Shown: positions 11,722-24,240, numbered from the stretch's first letter. The stretch is 64,000 bases of DNA from Delphinapterus leucas (GCF_002288925.2 NW_022098076.1:78060216-78124215), one strand, 5' to 3'. The notes: generated from the sequence alone by a model not told the origin. Program-made: numbers and translations.

Positions 11722-12544
11722 ATACTATGCTATTATGTGGGTTATGGTTGTATATTGTTGTTGGTTAAAAAAAAATCCCCATGTTGGTCAGTCTCAAAAG
11801 GGACAGTGTATGATGACAAAGGCTTATCTGGTAGATGTTTTGTCCTGACTAGGAGAAGGAAAGGGGCAGTAGGAAAAGAATAAAAAAGCAGAGGTTTATG
11901 GAAGGAATTGTGTAATCTCTGGTTCTTGAGTTAAGGCTCTCACTAGACCAAACTGTCAGGTGTAAAAAATAGGAAGCAGAGAGATGGGCACATTTGAACT
12001 GCTGGTTTTTTGATTTAAAGAATGTGTCTGAGTTAGGAAGAGATTTTATAGAATGATAAAGTATTGAAATTTTAAAGCTGGAAGAGGTCAGAATGATTTT
12101 ATCCCAAAAGTGGCTTTAGTTTTTGAGAGGAGCTTTTCTTTTTCTTTAAATGAATGTTCATATATAAGCAAAGGATTTTGATCTTTTGCATAGCACTTAG
12201 GGAATGTTCTTCTTTGCAATATACATTAGGTTTTGGAATGACTGGCAAAGCCTTTCTGGGAAAGAAAATGTAATAGTACGTTGGGTAAATTGAGAAGCTG
12301 AAATAATTACCATAAGTTTATCAAGATAATTTCATTAATACTAGTATTATCAAAAATTGTTGAGATCACTAAAACAGTCCTCTGTTGAACTGGAATCATT
12401 TATGTGCTTTAGTGATGGTATTTTTATTACCTTTTTACTTGAAAAACAGAATGCAATCAATTAAGTCACATGTCTGGGGAAAAAAAGGTCACGTTTTAGC
12501 AATTATTTGAACATAAAGAAGTGTTACATATAGAGTCACTGTCA
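11722..12544. other. Unique A+T-rich sequence
   Basis: No recognised gene or repeat. The right end may be the outer, weakly pairing part of the palindrome that follows. Confidence 0.5.
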
Positions 12545-12960
12545 ATTACTAGAAATAATTACATATTTTCTTGGGTAATTTCTTGGTAATTAAAGTGTCA
12601 CTGAAGCATAAGATGCTTTGTTAATGAAAAGATTAAAAAACCCCACAAGAGTTTATCATATTTTGTTGAAATGTGGTTCAGTGTTTATTATCATAATTTC
12701 TGATTGTTACTGCATAACCTTGAATGGTATTAATGCACAAATCATGAGTGTAAGCCAAATAATGGCTCACGAAGTAAAAAGTACATCACATGAGGTGGTT
12801 CGATAGCAATCAAAATTATGATAATAAACATTAAACCGTGTTTCAACAAAGAAAGAAGAAAAACACTCTTAAAATATTTTTTCTCTTGATTTTGAAAGAA
12901 TCCACGACATTAATTACAAAAAAATTACTGGAGAGGAAAAAAACCAATTATTGCACTATT
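12545..12960. repeat. Long imperfect palindrome (foldback element)
   Basis: The two halves are reverse complements about a centre near 12760. Bases 12662-12706 pair with 12807-12850 at about 39 of 45 positions. Inside, 12735-12756 pairs with 12764-12786. Outside, 12575-12597 pairs with 12908-12931 ('gtaatttcttggtaattaa' against its diverged complement). The total is about 415 bp with almost no spacer, and pairing may reach about 12430 and 13050. It is probably a palindromic non-autonomous DNA transposon. I do not recognise the family. Confidence 0.75.
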
Positions 12961-14793
12961 TGTTTCCAAACATCCTAATACTGCATAGCATAAACATGCA
13001 AAACTGTAAACAGAATTTTTATGAATAAAAGGATTTCCAAAATATCCAAAAAGACGTTTTGAGTGAAGTTTTCACGTGGTGTACTATAGAAAAGACGACA
13101 CACTGTTCTCTGTTTTGAACCTAATAATGTTAACCAAACCCTTAGCTAGGGAAGGGTTTTTACTTGTTACTTTAGAAGAAGATGGATTTAAATGGATTCA
13201 TTCTTTTATTTCCCATCCTTCTTGTGACCAGTAAAAATGTGCAATGAGAGGGTAAATAGATCAGTGTGCCCTTCTTGTTTCCAGATGTTTCCTGGGAGGA
13301 GCAGGAGAAACTCAGGAAATCTCACAGGAACACAGGCAAGTTGATTGGGATGCTCCAGGAGTCTGAACCTAAGAAGATAAGGCATAAAATGGATACATTT
13401 CAGAGATGGAAAAATTAGGAGCTGGTGCAATGATGTGCTAGAGGTGGTGCTTAGAGTAGACTTTGCAAGAGTAGATTTCGTGCATATCTTTTCAACTCTC
13501 CTTTCGGTGACTTTACTTTTGGAAGCTTAAAATCAGCCATGGTAGGAGTGTTTACACCATGGAAATTGGCAAATGCTACCAATCAGAGCATTTTTTTTTT
13601 TTCAGGGAGCTAGTTTTTCAGCATGCTGTTGATGGGAAGAGAGATGGATTGTGGATTTGAAAGTCACATCAATCAAACTAGTGACCAACTATAGAGGTCA
13701 ATTAGATCATGTCATGTAGAGACAAAGATTTACATTTATTCACCTTGTTAAAAATGACCCCTAGTCTGATCTATAAGCCTGAATAAATTTGGAAAATATG
13801 GTCCAGTGCTGCTGATCTCTTTACCATTCACATAAAGCTTCCAATAATCATATGACGTTAGTTCCCTCTCCCTCAACAGACACCCATTAATCTTTTCTTC
13901 AAAGAGCAAAATGAAATGGAGGCTCTACTAAGGGACTTTGTAGGACAGGACCTGTGTTTAGTGCAATCTGACAGTCCTGTGATTTTCCAAGGAGTCCTCA
14001 CCACTTAGTGAAAGCTCAAGCACTTTGTGACATATCAGACACCCCGCAGCCCCCCAGGTTCTCTCTGCATTCCTACTCTCAAGTCTCCATCCCACTCCTT
14101 TCTCACTGTCTTGTGCAAGTCGGTTGTGTGCATATCTAAGTGCCTTTGCCAAGAGTGCTCTTCCTCTTGCCCACCAGCTGTCTAATCCTCCAACTCAACT
14201 AGCATCACAGGAAACCCTTTTCCTGCAACAGCTCCTCTTATCCACAATATTCATTGCATGTCATATGGCCAAGCACAGGGGCCCTTTATTTTGTGGTCAT
14301 TCAGTAAATATTTTTGAACAATTTGGAAAGTGCAGTTCCAAGTGCACCCCACAGCCTGTAGGCAAGGGTTCCCATGAACCTTGGAACGAGTCTGGGGAGT
14401 TACTGTTTTCATAAGTGAAGGGGTGAGGGGGAAAGTGAAGAGGAAAGGGCATCTATTCAGGATCAGGTTGTACTTGAAGTTCTTAGAACTCATAACTTTG
14501 GGATTAATATTTGTGCCTAGATTAGTTGACCCTAGGGCTTTCTGCTATAGAGATACAGGTCTAAGATCATTCACATATTTTATGGTTTCTAGCCAAGAGT
14601 TGGAGCTTGGAGAGCCAGATTTACTTTTTGTCTAATTGTCAAGGGATGGAAGGCTAACAGGACCAACTGGGGGCATGTGTCAAGAGCATGTAGTATATTT
14701 GCAATCCTAGTTCTTTATTTTCAAGCCTTCCTGTTTTTCATCTTCCTGTGACTACATTATGGTTTATTAATAAACATTTACATTTTCCAAGTG
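12961..14793. other. Mostly unique sequence
   Basis: No gene recognised. A T13 run ending in CAG at 13591-13606 resembles a splice acceptor but has no supporting exon. The stretch 14127-14320 has weak L2-like wording ('ctcttcctcttgcccacc', 'cattcagtaaatatttttgaac'). Confidence 0.45.
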
Positions 14794-14905
14794 CAGATTT
14801 TATTTATTTATAACATCTTTATTGGAGTATAATTGCTTTACAATGAATGGTGTGTTAGTTTCTGCTGTATAACAAAGTGAATCAGCTATACATATACGTA
14901 TATCC
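14794..14905 (-). mobile_element. LINE-1 3'UTR fragment, 5'-truncated
   Basis: Reads 'atctttattggagtataattgctttacaatg' then 'gttagtttctgctgtataacaaagtgaatcag', the antisense L1 3'UTR of the cetartiodactyl lineage. Only about 110 bp were inserted. CCAAGTG at 14787-14793 and 14906-14912 is a plausible short target duplication. Confidence 0.8.
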
Positions 14906-14912
14906 CCAAGTG

Positions 14913-15429
14913 GGGATATTTAAATAAAACTTTCATTGAGAGATCATTTTTATAAAATTGTCTGTTTTGTTAAATTTTTTTTCTTGAGAAGTTAACTGAT
15001 TTTGTTGTTGTTGTTGTTGTTACTGTTACTTCAACTTTTAAAATAAAATTATCTCATTCCAGACAGCGTTTTAGAGAGATTTACATCAGGTTCTGAAGTT
15101 GCTAGGGCCACATCTAAACATCTAATCACTTCCCTCTCATGTCCTTGTGTTGTCAGACTTTTCCAAAAGCCTATTTGTGTCCCTGGATAAAGTCTTGTTT
15201 TCATTTTGCTGGGGGCTGGGGGGTGGGAGCAGCATGGTTTTAAACATTTCTGTCTCCTCATTTTGCTCAAATGTGTTTCTCCTGGCAGGAATCCTAACTT
15301 GGCTGGATTCACTTTGGTGTGGGTGTGACCCCAGTTTTCCTCCAGCCAATATTTTGCATGGCCGTGCCAGTCTGGAGAGCCAAACTCTCTCTCCTGACCG
15401 AAGAGCATAAAAAGGCAAAGACAAGTGCT
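14913..15429. other. Unique sequence
   Basis: Includes a (TTG)n run at about 15004-15021. The segment 15060-15410 is open in more than one frame on both strands but has no recognisable domain or codon signal. Confidence 0.5.
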
Positions 15430-15800
15430 CAGGGTGCTTTCCTGAGATGATGATTTAAATTATCATGCTCTCCTGGGGTCCTTGAGAAATAGGCCACTCT
15501 CTGATCATTTTTGAGCACTTGCCAGCATGCCTGAAATATGAGGAGGGGGAAAAGATGTGTCTGCTTTTCTAATTAGTTTTTTCCTCCACTAAGTCACATC
15601 CCCTTCCTTTTAAGTGACGGAAAACATTAGAGTTCTTAAGAGATGTCTATTTTCCACTGGGATTTACATCATCGTTTTATCTAATTATTTCCCAATTACG
15701 AGTAATAATTAAACCAAATGGTGATGCAAACTGGCGCAGTAACGATCTATCTTTTTAGAAGAGCTCCCCAAAGGAGTTATAGAACACCAGGGTTGAATAT
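15430..15800. promoter_or_regulatory. Candidate conserved non-coding element, homeodomain-site cluster
   Basis: Repeat-free block with several homeodomain-type ATTA cores close together: TCTAATTAG near 15569-15577, CTAATTATT near 15681, CAATTACG near 15693 and TAATAATTAAAC near 15703. The base composition is even and there are no simple repeats. No conservation data are available, so the regulatory role is inference. Confidence 0.3.
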
Positions 15801-16324
15801 TCTTTGTTCAGTCTCAAAATTCAGTCTTGAAGAATGCAGAAGTTACAAGTCTTGGTTTTTAAACTAGGTCTGATGCCCCTTGTCCCTGACCTGGGACAGA
15901 AGACCGACGAATTCAGTTTTTGGCACCTTCAAAAGTGTTTCCATAGTTGCAATAAACACAGGCATGCTACAGAAAGAGAATTTGTTAAGTGAATCATTAT
16001 TAATGGAAAATGCCCAAGGATGATTCTTAACGTGGAGTCTGGAGACCTGAATCTAGAGTGATTATGTGTCTGAGTTTGCCAGAAACAACCTGGTGGATGC
16101 CTCTTGTCTTGAAATTATTGTGGCTGGTGACCCCTTCCACTGTCAGAGGTGTCCTACTTCAAATTCTTTTACAACTTGCTAGGTGGACAAACAAAATGAG
16201 ATTCAACTTAGACATTCTTTATTGATATCTAATAGCAAGATTCTAAAATCAAGTTGTCCAGATGGTATTACTCCACCTCAAACACCTTGTTTAAGATCAT
16301 ATAAGAAGCTCATAGATGAAAATA
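15801..16324. other. Unique sequence
   Basis: No gene or repeat recognised. Confidence 0.5.
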
Positions 16325-17400
16325 TACACTTTTCATGATAGCCCGTCGTGTGCAAGCTAAATTTGTAAAGCTTCTAGAAGAAGAGAATATCTTTAAGATC
16401 TTGTTTAGGAAACGATCTTTTAAATGAGACTTCATAAAACTTAAAAATTTTCTGCTCTTCAAAGACACTATTAAAAAACTGAAAAGCCACAGACAGGGAG
16501 AAAATATTCACAATACATCTAGCTAAGAAAGGACTCTTATTCGGAATATGTAAAGAACTCTTAGAAACCAATGACAAAAATACAAATCATCCAATTAAAA
16601 AAAATGGGCAAAAACTTGAACACTCCAAAAAAAAAAGATATTAGATTGGCAAATATGTATATGAAAAGATGTTTAACATCAAGGAAGTGCAAATTAAAAC
16701 CAGAAGATATTTTGAACCCATTAAAATTGTTAAAATTTAAAATACTGACACCACTAAATGCTGGCGAATGACTGAAACTCTCATACTTAGCTGGTGGGAC
16801 TATAAAAGCGTACATTGATTGACAGTGTATTGTAAAGTTATATATGCACTTACACTTTAACCTAGCAATTCCACTGAAAGTATTTATCCAAGAGAAAAGA
16901 AAACAGATGACCACAAAGGGGCTTGAACACAAATATTGATAGCAGCTTTACTCATAGTAGCTCCAAGCTGGAAACAGCTCCATAGATTGTCAACAGGTGA
17001 ATGGATAAACAAATTGTGACCTACTCACAATGGAAACCTATGCAGCAATGAAAAAATTAGCTTCAATTATATGTAACAACATGGATGAATCTCATAGATA
17101 ATATGCTGAGAGGAAGAATCCGGACACAAAAGAGTACATACTAGAGTACATACATTTATATGAAGCTCCAGAATAGGTGAAAATGATCAATGGTGATAGA
17201 AATCAGATCAGTGGTTACTGGGGCGGGTTTGTGTGTGTGAAAGGGGGGCTACTGAGTGGAGAGTGGACTGAAGGAAATGTTTACTCTCTTTATCTGAGTG
17301 GTATATGCATGGGTGTATACACATATAAAAATCACTGAGTGTACACCTGAGGTGTGTTCATGCCCTTTATGCAAATTATACCTCAATACAATACTGTAAA
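16325..17400 (+). mobile_element. Old LINE-1 (L1M-type) 3' part, sense
   Basis: Nucleotides follow the end of L1 ORF2 and the 3'UTR in sense order. 'cacagacagggagaaaatattcacaatacat' at about 16487, 'ctagcaattccactgaaag' (16862), 'gaatggataaacaaattgtg' (16998) and 'ggatgaatctcatagataatatgctgag' (17083) are the typical C-terminal codons and flank. The run then continues through 'gtggttactgggg' to an A-rich end near 17400. It has many stops and frameshifts and is not functional. Confidence 0.88.
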
Positions 17401-17609
17401 GATAAGTTACACTACTTCTCACTTTATCAAGCACATTCTCACACCATAATGTTTTTCAAATATTTCTAAGCATCACAATTATTTCGCCAAACAAACTTTT
17501 ACATGGAATTCCAACATATAAAATAGCAAAAACAGAATTTCTGGGGTTGAAACGAGGAGGGGGTTCTGCTGCATATGCCTGCTGTTTACTGCCCACCTCT
17601 TTACCCTGG

Positions 17610-17790
17610 CTCTGTACCCCATTCTTTTAACAACTCTATGATATAATAAAAAATATCAACTATATAGATGAAGAGACTGAGGTTCAGAGAAGTTATAACT
17701 TGCCTAAGTTTACATGGTTAATAATAATATAACAAGGACCTGAAAGTCATGACTTCTGACCCATGATCTGTACCTTGCCTCCCACTGAAT
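17610..17790 (-). repeat. MIR SINE, antisense
   Basis: Antisense MIR: 'atagatgaagagactgaggttcagagaagttataacttgcctaag' region. Confidence 0.8.
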
Positions 17791-19518
17791 GCCTGTGAAG
17801 TTTAAAGCAGTGTCTCAAACATTGTGAGGGATATAAAGTAATCAAAAGTGTTCCCAGTTGCCAGTGAGTTTACAGTCCATTGGGAGAGGTGAGATGTATA
17901 TGCACACCTCTAGTGAACAGAGATGCATGGGGTCAGGCACTCAGCATCCTGCTCCAATCTCATCTAGCTGGAGGCATCATGTCTGATCAATGGGAAATAG
18001 CTGTAGGTGAGAAATCACCATTCGTCAGCACACAGGTGACATTTCTGGTCATTTCAGTAACCAGGTTGGTGCTGCCTTTTGCTCTCCTGATGGTTGATTT
18101 TTGTGGATTCGTAGTAGGAGATGGAAATGGGTGAGAGGTGATCGAGATTATCCTACATTTCTTTTTGCTGTCTAGTTTTGGTAAATCATCTACACAAAGT
18201 TTTAAGTTTTCATTTTGATGTGGCCATCACTCACTATTACTGAAAAACCCTTATTTCCCCGTTTAAGGAGGGCTACATCAAATCACTGACTTGGATGTTT
18301 TCAGATCAGTTAATGCTGTGGTTTCCTTTCTCATAAACGTCCTACTCATACATCTTTGCATTTCCCATCCTATAGCAGCTGGTTTGATTCATTTATTTAT
18401 TTTCAAGTTCCGTTTGTGATACAGTTAGAAGAGACTGTCAGCAAGGGAGAGTCAAATGGATAGTTTATTTTTTTTCCCCAGCGGGTAAGTGGTGGACAAG
18501 AAGGGGGACTGCTGGCAGGGGGCTTATTGGATTTATTTGGTTTATTTTTTTCTAAAAGTCCTTCCCTCTGAGAGGACAAAGTTCTTCTTTTCTCTTTAAG
18601 TGCAAAGCCCAAAGTGGGAAAATTTGAAATTTGATTTAAATTTTTTTGATGTGGAACAGACTAAAGAAAACAGTGATGCTGTGAATTTTCTTTAATTTGA
18701 ATAGGAAAGAGATTGGAATTCTCATGAGGGGGCTGATTGTTGAGATTCATATTTTTTTCTTTTTAATCTATCACTGGGGAAATGCTGATTTTGATGGAGA
18801 AAGCTCAGAATGAGGAGCTCGACAGACACGTGTGGGACAGAGCCATGAAAGGATGAGAAGCTGAAGCCAGTGACAGTCCCACCAACAGAGTGAGGATGGC
18901 TCGTGAGGCCACGTGCAAATCCCCTGCCTCGCCCTTACTGGGCCTCTGTTGGGCTTTATATTTCCTCCATTAGAAATATTGCCTGATTTGGATATGAGTT
19001 ATGCAAAAACAAAAAGAAACAATAAAAGCCTGAACCAAAAAGCAATTAAGGAAAACTCCTGTGGTTGAAAAAGTTTGGGAAAACTGGAATAAACAAAGGA
19101 AACTGATGTCTTTATTGTAGGATTTCCCTGGACCTGTAATATTCTCACGTACATTATGAATCTCCAAGAAGAGCTATAGAATTAGCCACATAAGGAGGCC
19201 TAACTTTAGATGAGAGGAAAATTTTACCCATTTACTCCCACCAACATCTTAGGAGGCTGACCTCGAAATAAAAAAGCTTTGATGAAAGCATTGAAAAACG
19301 CTGGTTAAAATGCAAATCAGAACAGGGACATGATAATATTTGAAACCGTTATTAACCAGCCTAACTCCTCAGTTTAAATTAGTTTATCAAATTAACTGCA
19401 AGTGCCTTGTAAAACTCCTGTGGGAAGAAGATTGGACTGGAATAAAACATGACAGGGGCCAGAGGGTATCAGTGATCTAACCAGAAGGCCTGGAAGAGAT
19501 GGCAGATTGATAAAAGAG
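17791..19518. other. Unique sequence, no gene recognised
   Basis: Moderate G+C patches but no recognisable reading frame, promoter or repeat. Confidence 0.5.
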
Positions 19519-19527
19519 ACATTTCTG

Positions 19528-19660
19528 TTTTGGTTTTGGTTTTTTTTGGTCGTGCCACATGGTGTGGCTTATGGGATTTTAGTTCCCTGACCAGGGGTGG
19601 GACTGGGGCCCTGGCAGCGAGAGCACCGAGTCCTAACCACTGGACCACCAGGGAATTCCC
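19528..19660 (-). mobile_element. CHR-type SINE, antisense (left of a pair)
   Basis: Reads 'gtcgtgccacatggtgtggctt...ctaaccactggaccaccagggaattccc', the antisense head of a CHR SINE with a T/G-rich tail at the left. Short, about 130 bp. See the neighbouring copy. Confidence 0.85.
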
Positions 19661-19677
19661 AAATATTCAGTAAACTT

Positions 19678-19801
19678 TGTTTTGGGGGGGGACGTGCCAC
19701 GCGGCTTGCGTGATAGCAGTTTCCCAACCAGGGATTGAACCCAGGCCATAGCAGTGAAAGCCTGGAGCCCTAACCACTGGGCAACCAGGGAGCTCAGATT
19801 T
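19678..19801 (-). mobile_element. CHR-type SINE, antisense (right of a pair)
   Basis: Second short antisense copy ('gacgtgccacgcggcttgcg...ctaaccactgggcaaccagggagctc'), lying 17 bp to the right of the first. The direct repeat ACATTTCTG at 19519-19527 and 19802-19810 encloses both copies rather than either one. Confidence 0.85.
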
Positions 19802-19810
19802 ACATTTCTG

Positions 19811-20114
19811 AATTTTAAATATTTACTCCACCAGCTTTACTCCACGTAGCATGTATCAGCCTAGAACCAAATAAGAGAAAAGAGATGTTCAATTAACTTA
19901 AACACAAGAAGAATCATACAAATCAGATTCTAACATTTCTATATTAACTTAAAGCATAAAATCAAATAAATGGTTGCCAACAACAAGTGGAGATGTTTAA
20001 AGTTTTCTCAGCACGCAAATATGTTTTTTGGTGTATGGAGAACTGACATTGAAACTCAAGGTTTAGCTGGTTTATGTTGACACTACCAGGGGCACCAAAC
20101 TTATTTCATTTCTG
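19811..20114. other. Unique sequence
   Basis: Nothing recognised. Confidence 0.5.
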
Positions 20115-20490
20115 TACACACAGTTAAGTGAGATTTCCCTGTCTCTCCTCCAGCTAAGTGAATCCACCTGATTGAGTTCTGGCCAGTGCAAATGGGCAGA
20201 AGTGATAAACTCTGCCTCCATCCTGGTGTATACAGAAAGTCCTGCATGGTCCTCATTTTCTCAACCCTCCCATCTGCCAGGTTTATGCCACCAGGGCAAC
20301 AAGAAGGCAGAGCCATGTGATTGAAGCAACCTGGATTCCTGAGTCACCATCTGGAGGATAATCACACACGCATTCATACCAGACTTTGTATAGGTTAGAA
20401 ATATTTTTATTTTATTAAGTCACTGAGATTTTGATTTTGTTTTTGTCATCACATTTCATGTTAATTGCCCTGGCAGACACAAATTCCGGG
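20115..20490 (+). mobile_element. Probable ERVL-MaLR LTR (MLT1-like)
   Basis: Wording such as 'gagttctggccagtgcaaatgggcagaagtg' (20175), 'gaagcaacctggattcctgagtcacc' (20323) and 'ttttattaagtcactgagatttt' (20409) fits the MaLR LTR layout ending near 20480. Diverged. The boundaries and subfamily are uncertain. Confidence 0.5.
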
Positions 20491-23400
20491 AATAAAGGCC
20501 TGTTTAATTGTGGAAGCTGAATCTAGAGTAAGTTACTGGTCATAACTCATTCTTTTCATGTTGACTGTAACAAGATGCACCATGTGTTACTCCTGCCTTA
20601 TCCCATGGAAACTGCTTTAAAATCAGATTATGTAAGATTAGCTTTAAAGTGTTCCAACTTTCTAATATCTCCCACTGGTATCCGGTTCTTCTCTCCCATC
20701 TGCTGCATTGAAAGGGACCACCTTAAACTCAAGTGTTCCAGTTCCACTGTGGTGTGTTTTGGGTCATATATAGAATATGTGGCTCTGGGTGTCAGTTTCC
20801 CCAGCCATGAAGTGTGGAACCACCCCTCAGAGGATGCAGCCCAAGCAGAACCCAGCCAGGATCTGCTGACCTGGTAACCTTCTTCGTATTTACACACATT
20901 GGCCTTTAGCCTAGCCCTTCACATCTGGCCGAAACAGTCCTCAATACTTCAGGAACTCCTCCCAAGAGAATTTCATGACAGTAGGAGCTGGTCAGAAAAA
21001 GATGAAATTAATGTAAACCTTGCTTAGGAATTAAGTGAATTTTCTGGAACAGGAACTTCAACAAGCATGATAGGATTCAATCTCTTAACAGTCAGAATGA
21101 GCGGTTAGGGAATATTTGTGTACAGGTTTACATCTGGTGAAAGTCTCATTTGATAAGAATATATATATTTATTTGAGTCTAAGTGTGAATGGCTCCTTTT
21201 GGGAAGTAAATACTGTAGTTACTACCCAGAAGAACTCATAAGTCCACGTCCCTTTTTATAGCCAAAGACGAATTTCAATCAAGTCAGCTATTTTGAAGTC
21301 TGGAAGATGTAACCCTATAAACAGGGATAGATCTAGGTTTTGTAAGCCTGGAATGTTATACAGTTTTTAAGACCTTCTTTAAAAAGTGAATACAAAATTA
21401 GGTATGAAAGTAAATATTTCTTTAGATTGAGAAATGAAATCACAGTGAGTTGCAAATTTTTAAAGTTGACTTCCATAGAAGTCACAAAATCCAGGAACAC
21501 TGTAGATCTATTCGTAGACTTGCTAACATACTTCTATAGTACTTTTTCTTACATTTTTAGTTGCATACTCTGGTCATCTTTTATATGATAATGAATTTGT
21601 AATATTTTCTGTATAGAAAATAAAATGGTAACTCAGTCTCTTTTTTAGCAAGTTTAGTGTTAATGGTTTAGAAGTTTCTTTGGTCTCACACATTTTTATT
21701 GGTAATTTTATGTGAATTATTAAGATCATTAAATTGGGGAAAATTTCTCTGTCAATATTCCTTTCATACATGAGCTGTTATGATTGTAATTTTTTTCCAT
21801 AGACTAACTTCTGGCTCCCTACTTTTGAACCTTGCTTCTTGCCACTACCTGCTATCCACATTCTCCTAGTGCAAGTGTCACATCATGACATGACCTCTGG
21901 CCCTGCACCTTTGTATCAGGGTGCTGGGTGAGTTACCATAGTGGGTAGTAGGAGTATTCCTGGAAGCCATTTCTGCATTGAGATGGCTAGCAATAATTTG
22001 ATTACCCATGGAAATAATGGCAAACCAAATAAATATATTTCAACAAACCCTAACTAAATGTATCCTGTAAGTCAACATCCCTTAGACTACATATTAAAAT
22101 CTCTGTGGCTAGTATTACCCTTGAACCCAGTGAGCCAGGCTGCCACGCTGGATGCTGTGCCTCAGGAGGCCATGCATTTTGGAGTGCCTTCCTTAAAATT
22201 ATACAATTTCTTTGAGATTGGCTGGGATGGGCAGTGCCATCTGGATGGGGCACCTTAACCCTGGACCTGGGCCTGTATGGATGCTGGTCCTCCTCTCAAC
22301 TATTGGGATGCTCTCTGACCTTCTACCTCATATATGGGTTTGACCAGATGCCCCAATGATCTATGGGACTCAGATTTAGTGTCTTGGTGAGTGAATTACA
22401 CTCATTAGCCAAGGCAGCATTTCTTTCGTGGCATCTTGTGATACTGGCCACCAGAATAGTGCTAACAGACTGATTTAGGGTGATTTTCACTCACATCTGA
22501 CACAGGATGAGTTTGGAGCTCTGAGCTAATGATGGTCCACTGTTAACCCTTAGGCTTAAGCGGGGGTGTGGTGGGGGCGTAGATCTATGTATTGGCTCTC
22601 ATTAGGCCTTGTTCTAACTGTTCTAACCATATGTCACATAGACCCCTGACTTTTCTAATATATTTTTAATAAAATTGTTTATATAAATAGAGGCCCAACA
22701 AAAATATTTTGCTTGGGACCCTGCACATCCTATAGGCAGCCCTGCCTATGGCCACTCCTGCACAACCTAACAAAAGAAAAATGTGAAAGAGGGGAAGTTT
22801 GATGGAAAGAGATGAAAGTCTAAGCTGATTGAGGGAAACAAATTTTTTTTGTCCGTTTTACAAAAACATATAGTCATTGAATACCATGTTGACTCCCCTC
22901 CCAATGCCTTGGGTGGGGATTATGCAAGTGAGGGGCCCTGCAGGTTCACTGTAAATCTACTTCTGCTAATGGACTTGATTTTGCAAAATGGTGGTATTCT
23001 CCTGAATTATTAATGATGCCTCATAGTGACAATGGGCTTAGGGTTTATTTAAAACTGAAACCATTTAAAGAACTTTTGTTTTTGCTCAATCTTCTCTGCT
23101 GCATCCTACTCTAAACCCTGCAGAGAGTGGCTTTTTTCCCACACAATTGACCCTAATAGCAAATACGGTGGAATTTGATTAATTCCGCTTAATTCCGCTT
23201 CATCTTATATGTCCATAATTAATGTAAAAAGGACAACAATCTCTCAAATCTCTTCTCAGAAAATACCTAATAATGAAGTTCAAGTGCAGTTTAATATGAC
23301 CTAATTTTAAGAAATATAATAGCTGGAGAATTTCTTTGAAAAGTTAGAAGTGCTATGCAAATGTAAAGTATCCTCATTATTATTGCTATTATTAGTCAAG

Positions 23401-23509
23401 TATCTATAAGCTAACGTTCAGATATTTGCTGCATTACAAAATTAAAAAGTAAAATAGTCTCTTGACATCTATCTCTCTGGGCTCCTCGAAAGATCATATT
23501 GGTCTTGTT
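20491..23509. other. Unique sequence, no gene recognised
   Basis: About 3 kb with no confident repeat. Contains two direct copies of 'aattccgctt' near 23182-23201. Confidence 0.5.
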
Positions 23510-23595
23510 AACTATAGTGTCTCTTGCGTCTCACCCTGTTCTAGTACTTAGCACTCATAATTATTTATTGAATGAATAAATAAATAATTTCTATT
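23510..23595 (+). repeat. L2-like 3' end with (AAAT)n run
   Basis: 'ttctagtacttagcactcataattatttattgaatgaataaataaat' matches the L2 terminal motif (ending tttgttgaatgaatga) in decayed form. Confidence 0.5.
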
Positions 23596-23673
23596 TGTAT
23601 GTTTAGGTTATTTTGTTTTTTCCAAATTTTATGCTATAAATAAGCAGTTCTTCAAATACTAAATTTTACTTAA

Positions 23674-23676
<3 letters not shown>

Positions 23677-23709
<33 letters not shown>

Positions 23710-23900
23710 GGGACGCGGGCCTCTCACTGTTGTGGCCTCTCCCGTTGTGGAGCACAGGCTCCGGACGCGCAGGCTCAGCGGCCATGGCTTACGGGCCCAG
23801 CCGCTCCGCGGCATGTGGGATCTTCCCAGACCGGGGCACGAACCTGTGTCCCCTGCATCGGCAGGCGGACTCTCAACCACTGCGCCACCAGGGAAGCCCC
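23677..23900 (-). mobile_element. CHR-2-like SINE, full length, antisense
   Basis: Starts with a T29-30 run (the A tail of the insertion) at about 23678, then the complete antisense body to 'cgccaccagggaagcccc' at 23900. The low divergence from copies at 45371, 55510 and 58051 marks a young insertion. CTTAAAGT at 23669-23676 and 23900-23907 is the likely target duplication. Confidence 0.95.
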
Positions 23901-24003
23901 TTAAAGTATTTTTAAGGATAAACTTCCAGAGGTTATATTTCTAGGCCATCAGCTTTACACATTTTTTTAAAACTTTTGATACACATTGCCAAACTGCCTT
24001 CTA

Positions 24004-24240
24004 GAAATGTTTTTTCATTCAACAAGTATTTATTAAGTGCTGATTAAGGACCAGGAACCGTTCTAAGTATTGGGGATACGATAATAGGTAAGGCATCCAG
24101 TCCTCATGGAGCTTGTATTATAGATTGATCAAGAAGATAGAAGATAAAAGGTAACCAAATAAATAAATAAATATATGATGTAATTTCAGGTAGTGATGAG
24201 GGCTATGAAGAAAAATAAAGAGGACAAGAGAGTTTGGTAA
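24004..24240 (+). repeat. Ancient LINE-type interspersed repeat
   Basis: Begins 'ttcattcaacaagtatttattaagtgctg' and continues 'ggggatacgataataggtaag...ctcatggagcttgtattatag', a common old mammalian repeat. Family not named. Confidence 0.6.

Noticed and set aside
13591..13606. T13 followed by CAG, like a splice acceptor
   Set aside because: No downstream reading frame or donor that fits an exon. T runs ending in CAG are frequent.
15049..15424. 119- and 95-codon antisense frames overlapping a sense frame
   Set aside because: No family recognised. Open on several frames by composition; no splice or promoter context. Noted within the unique region.
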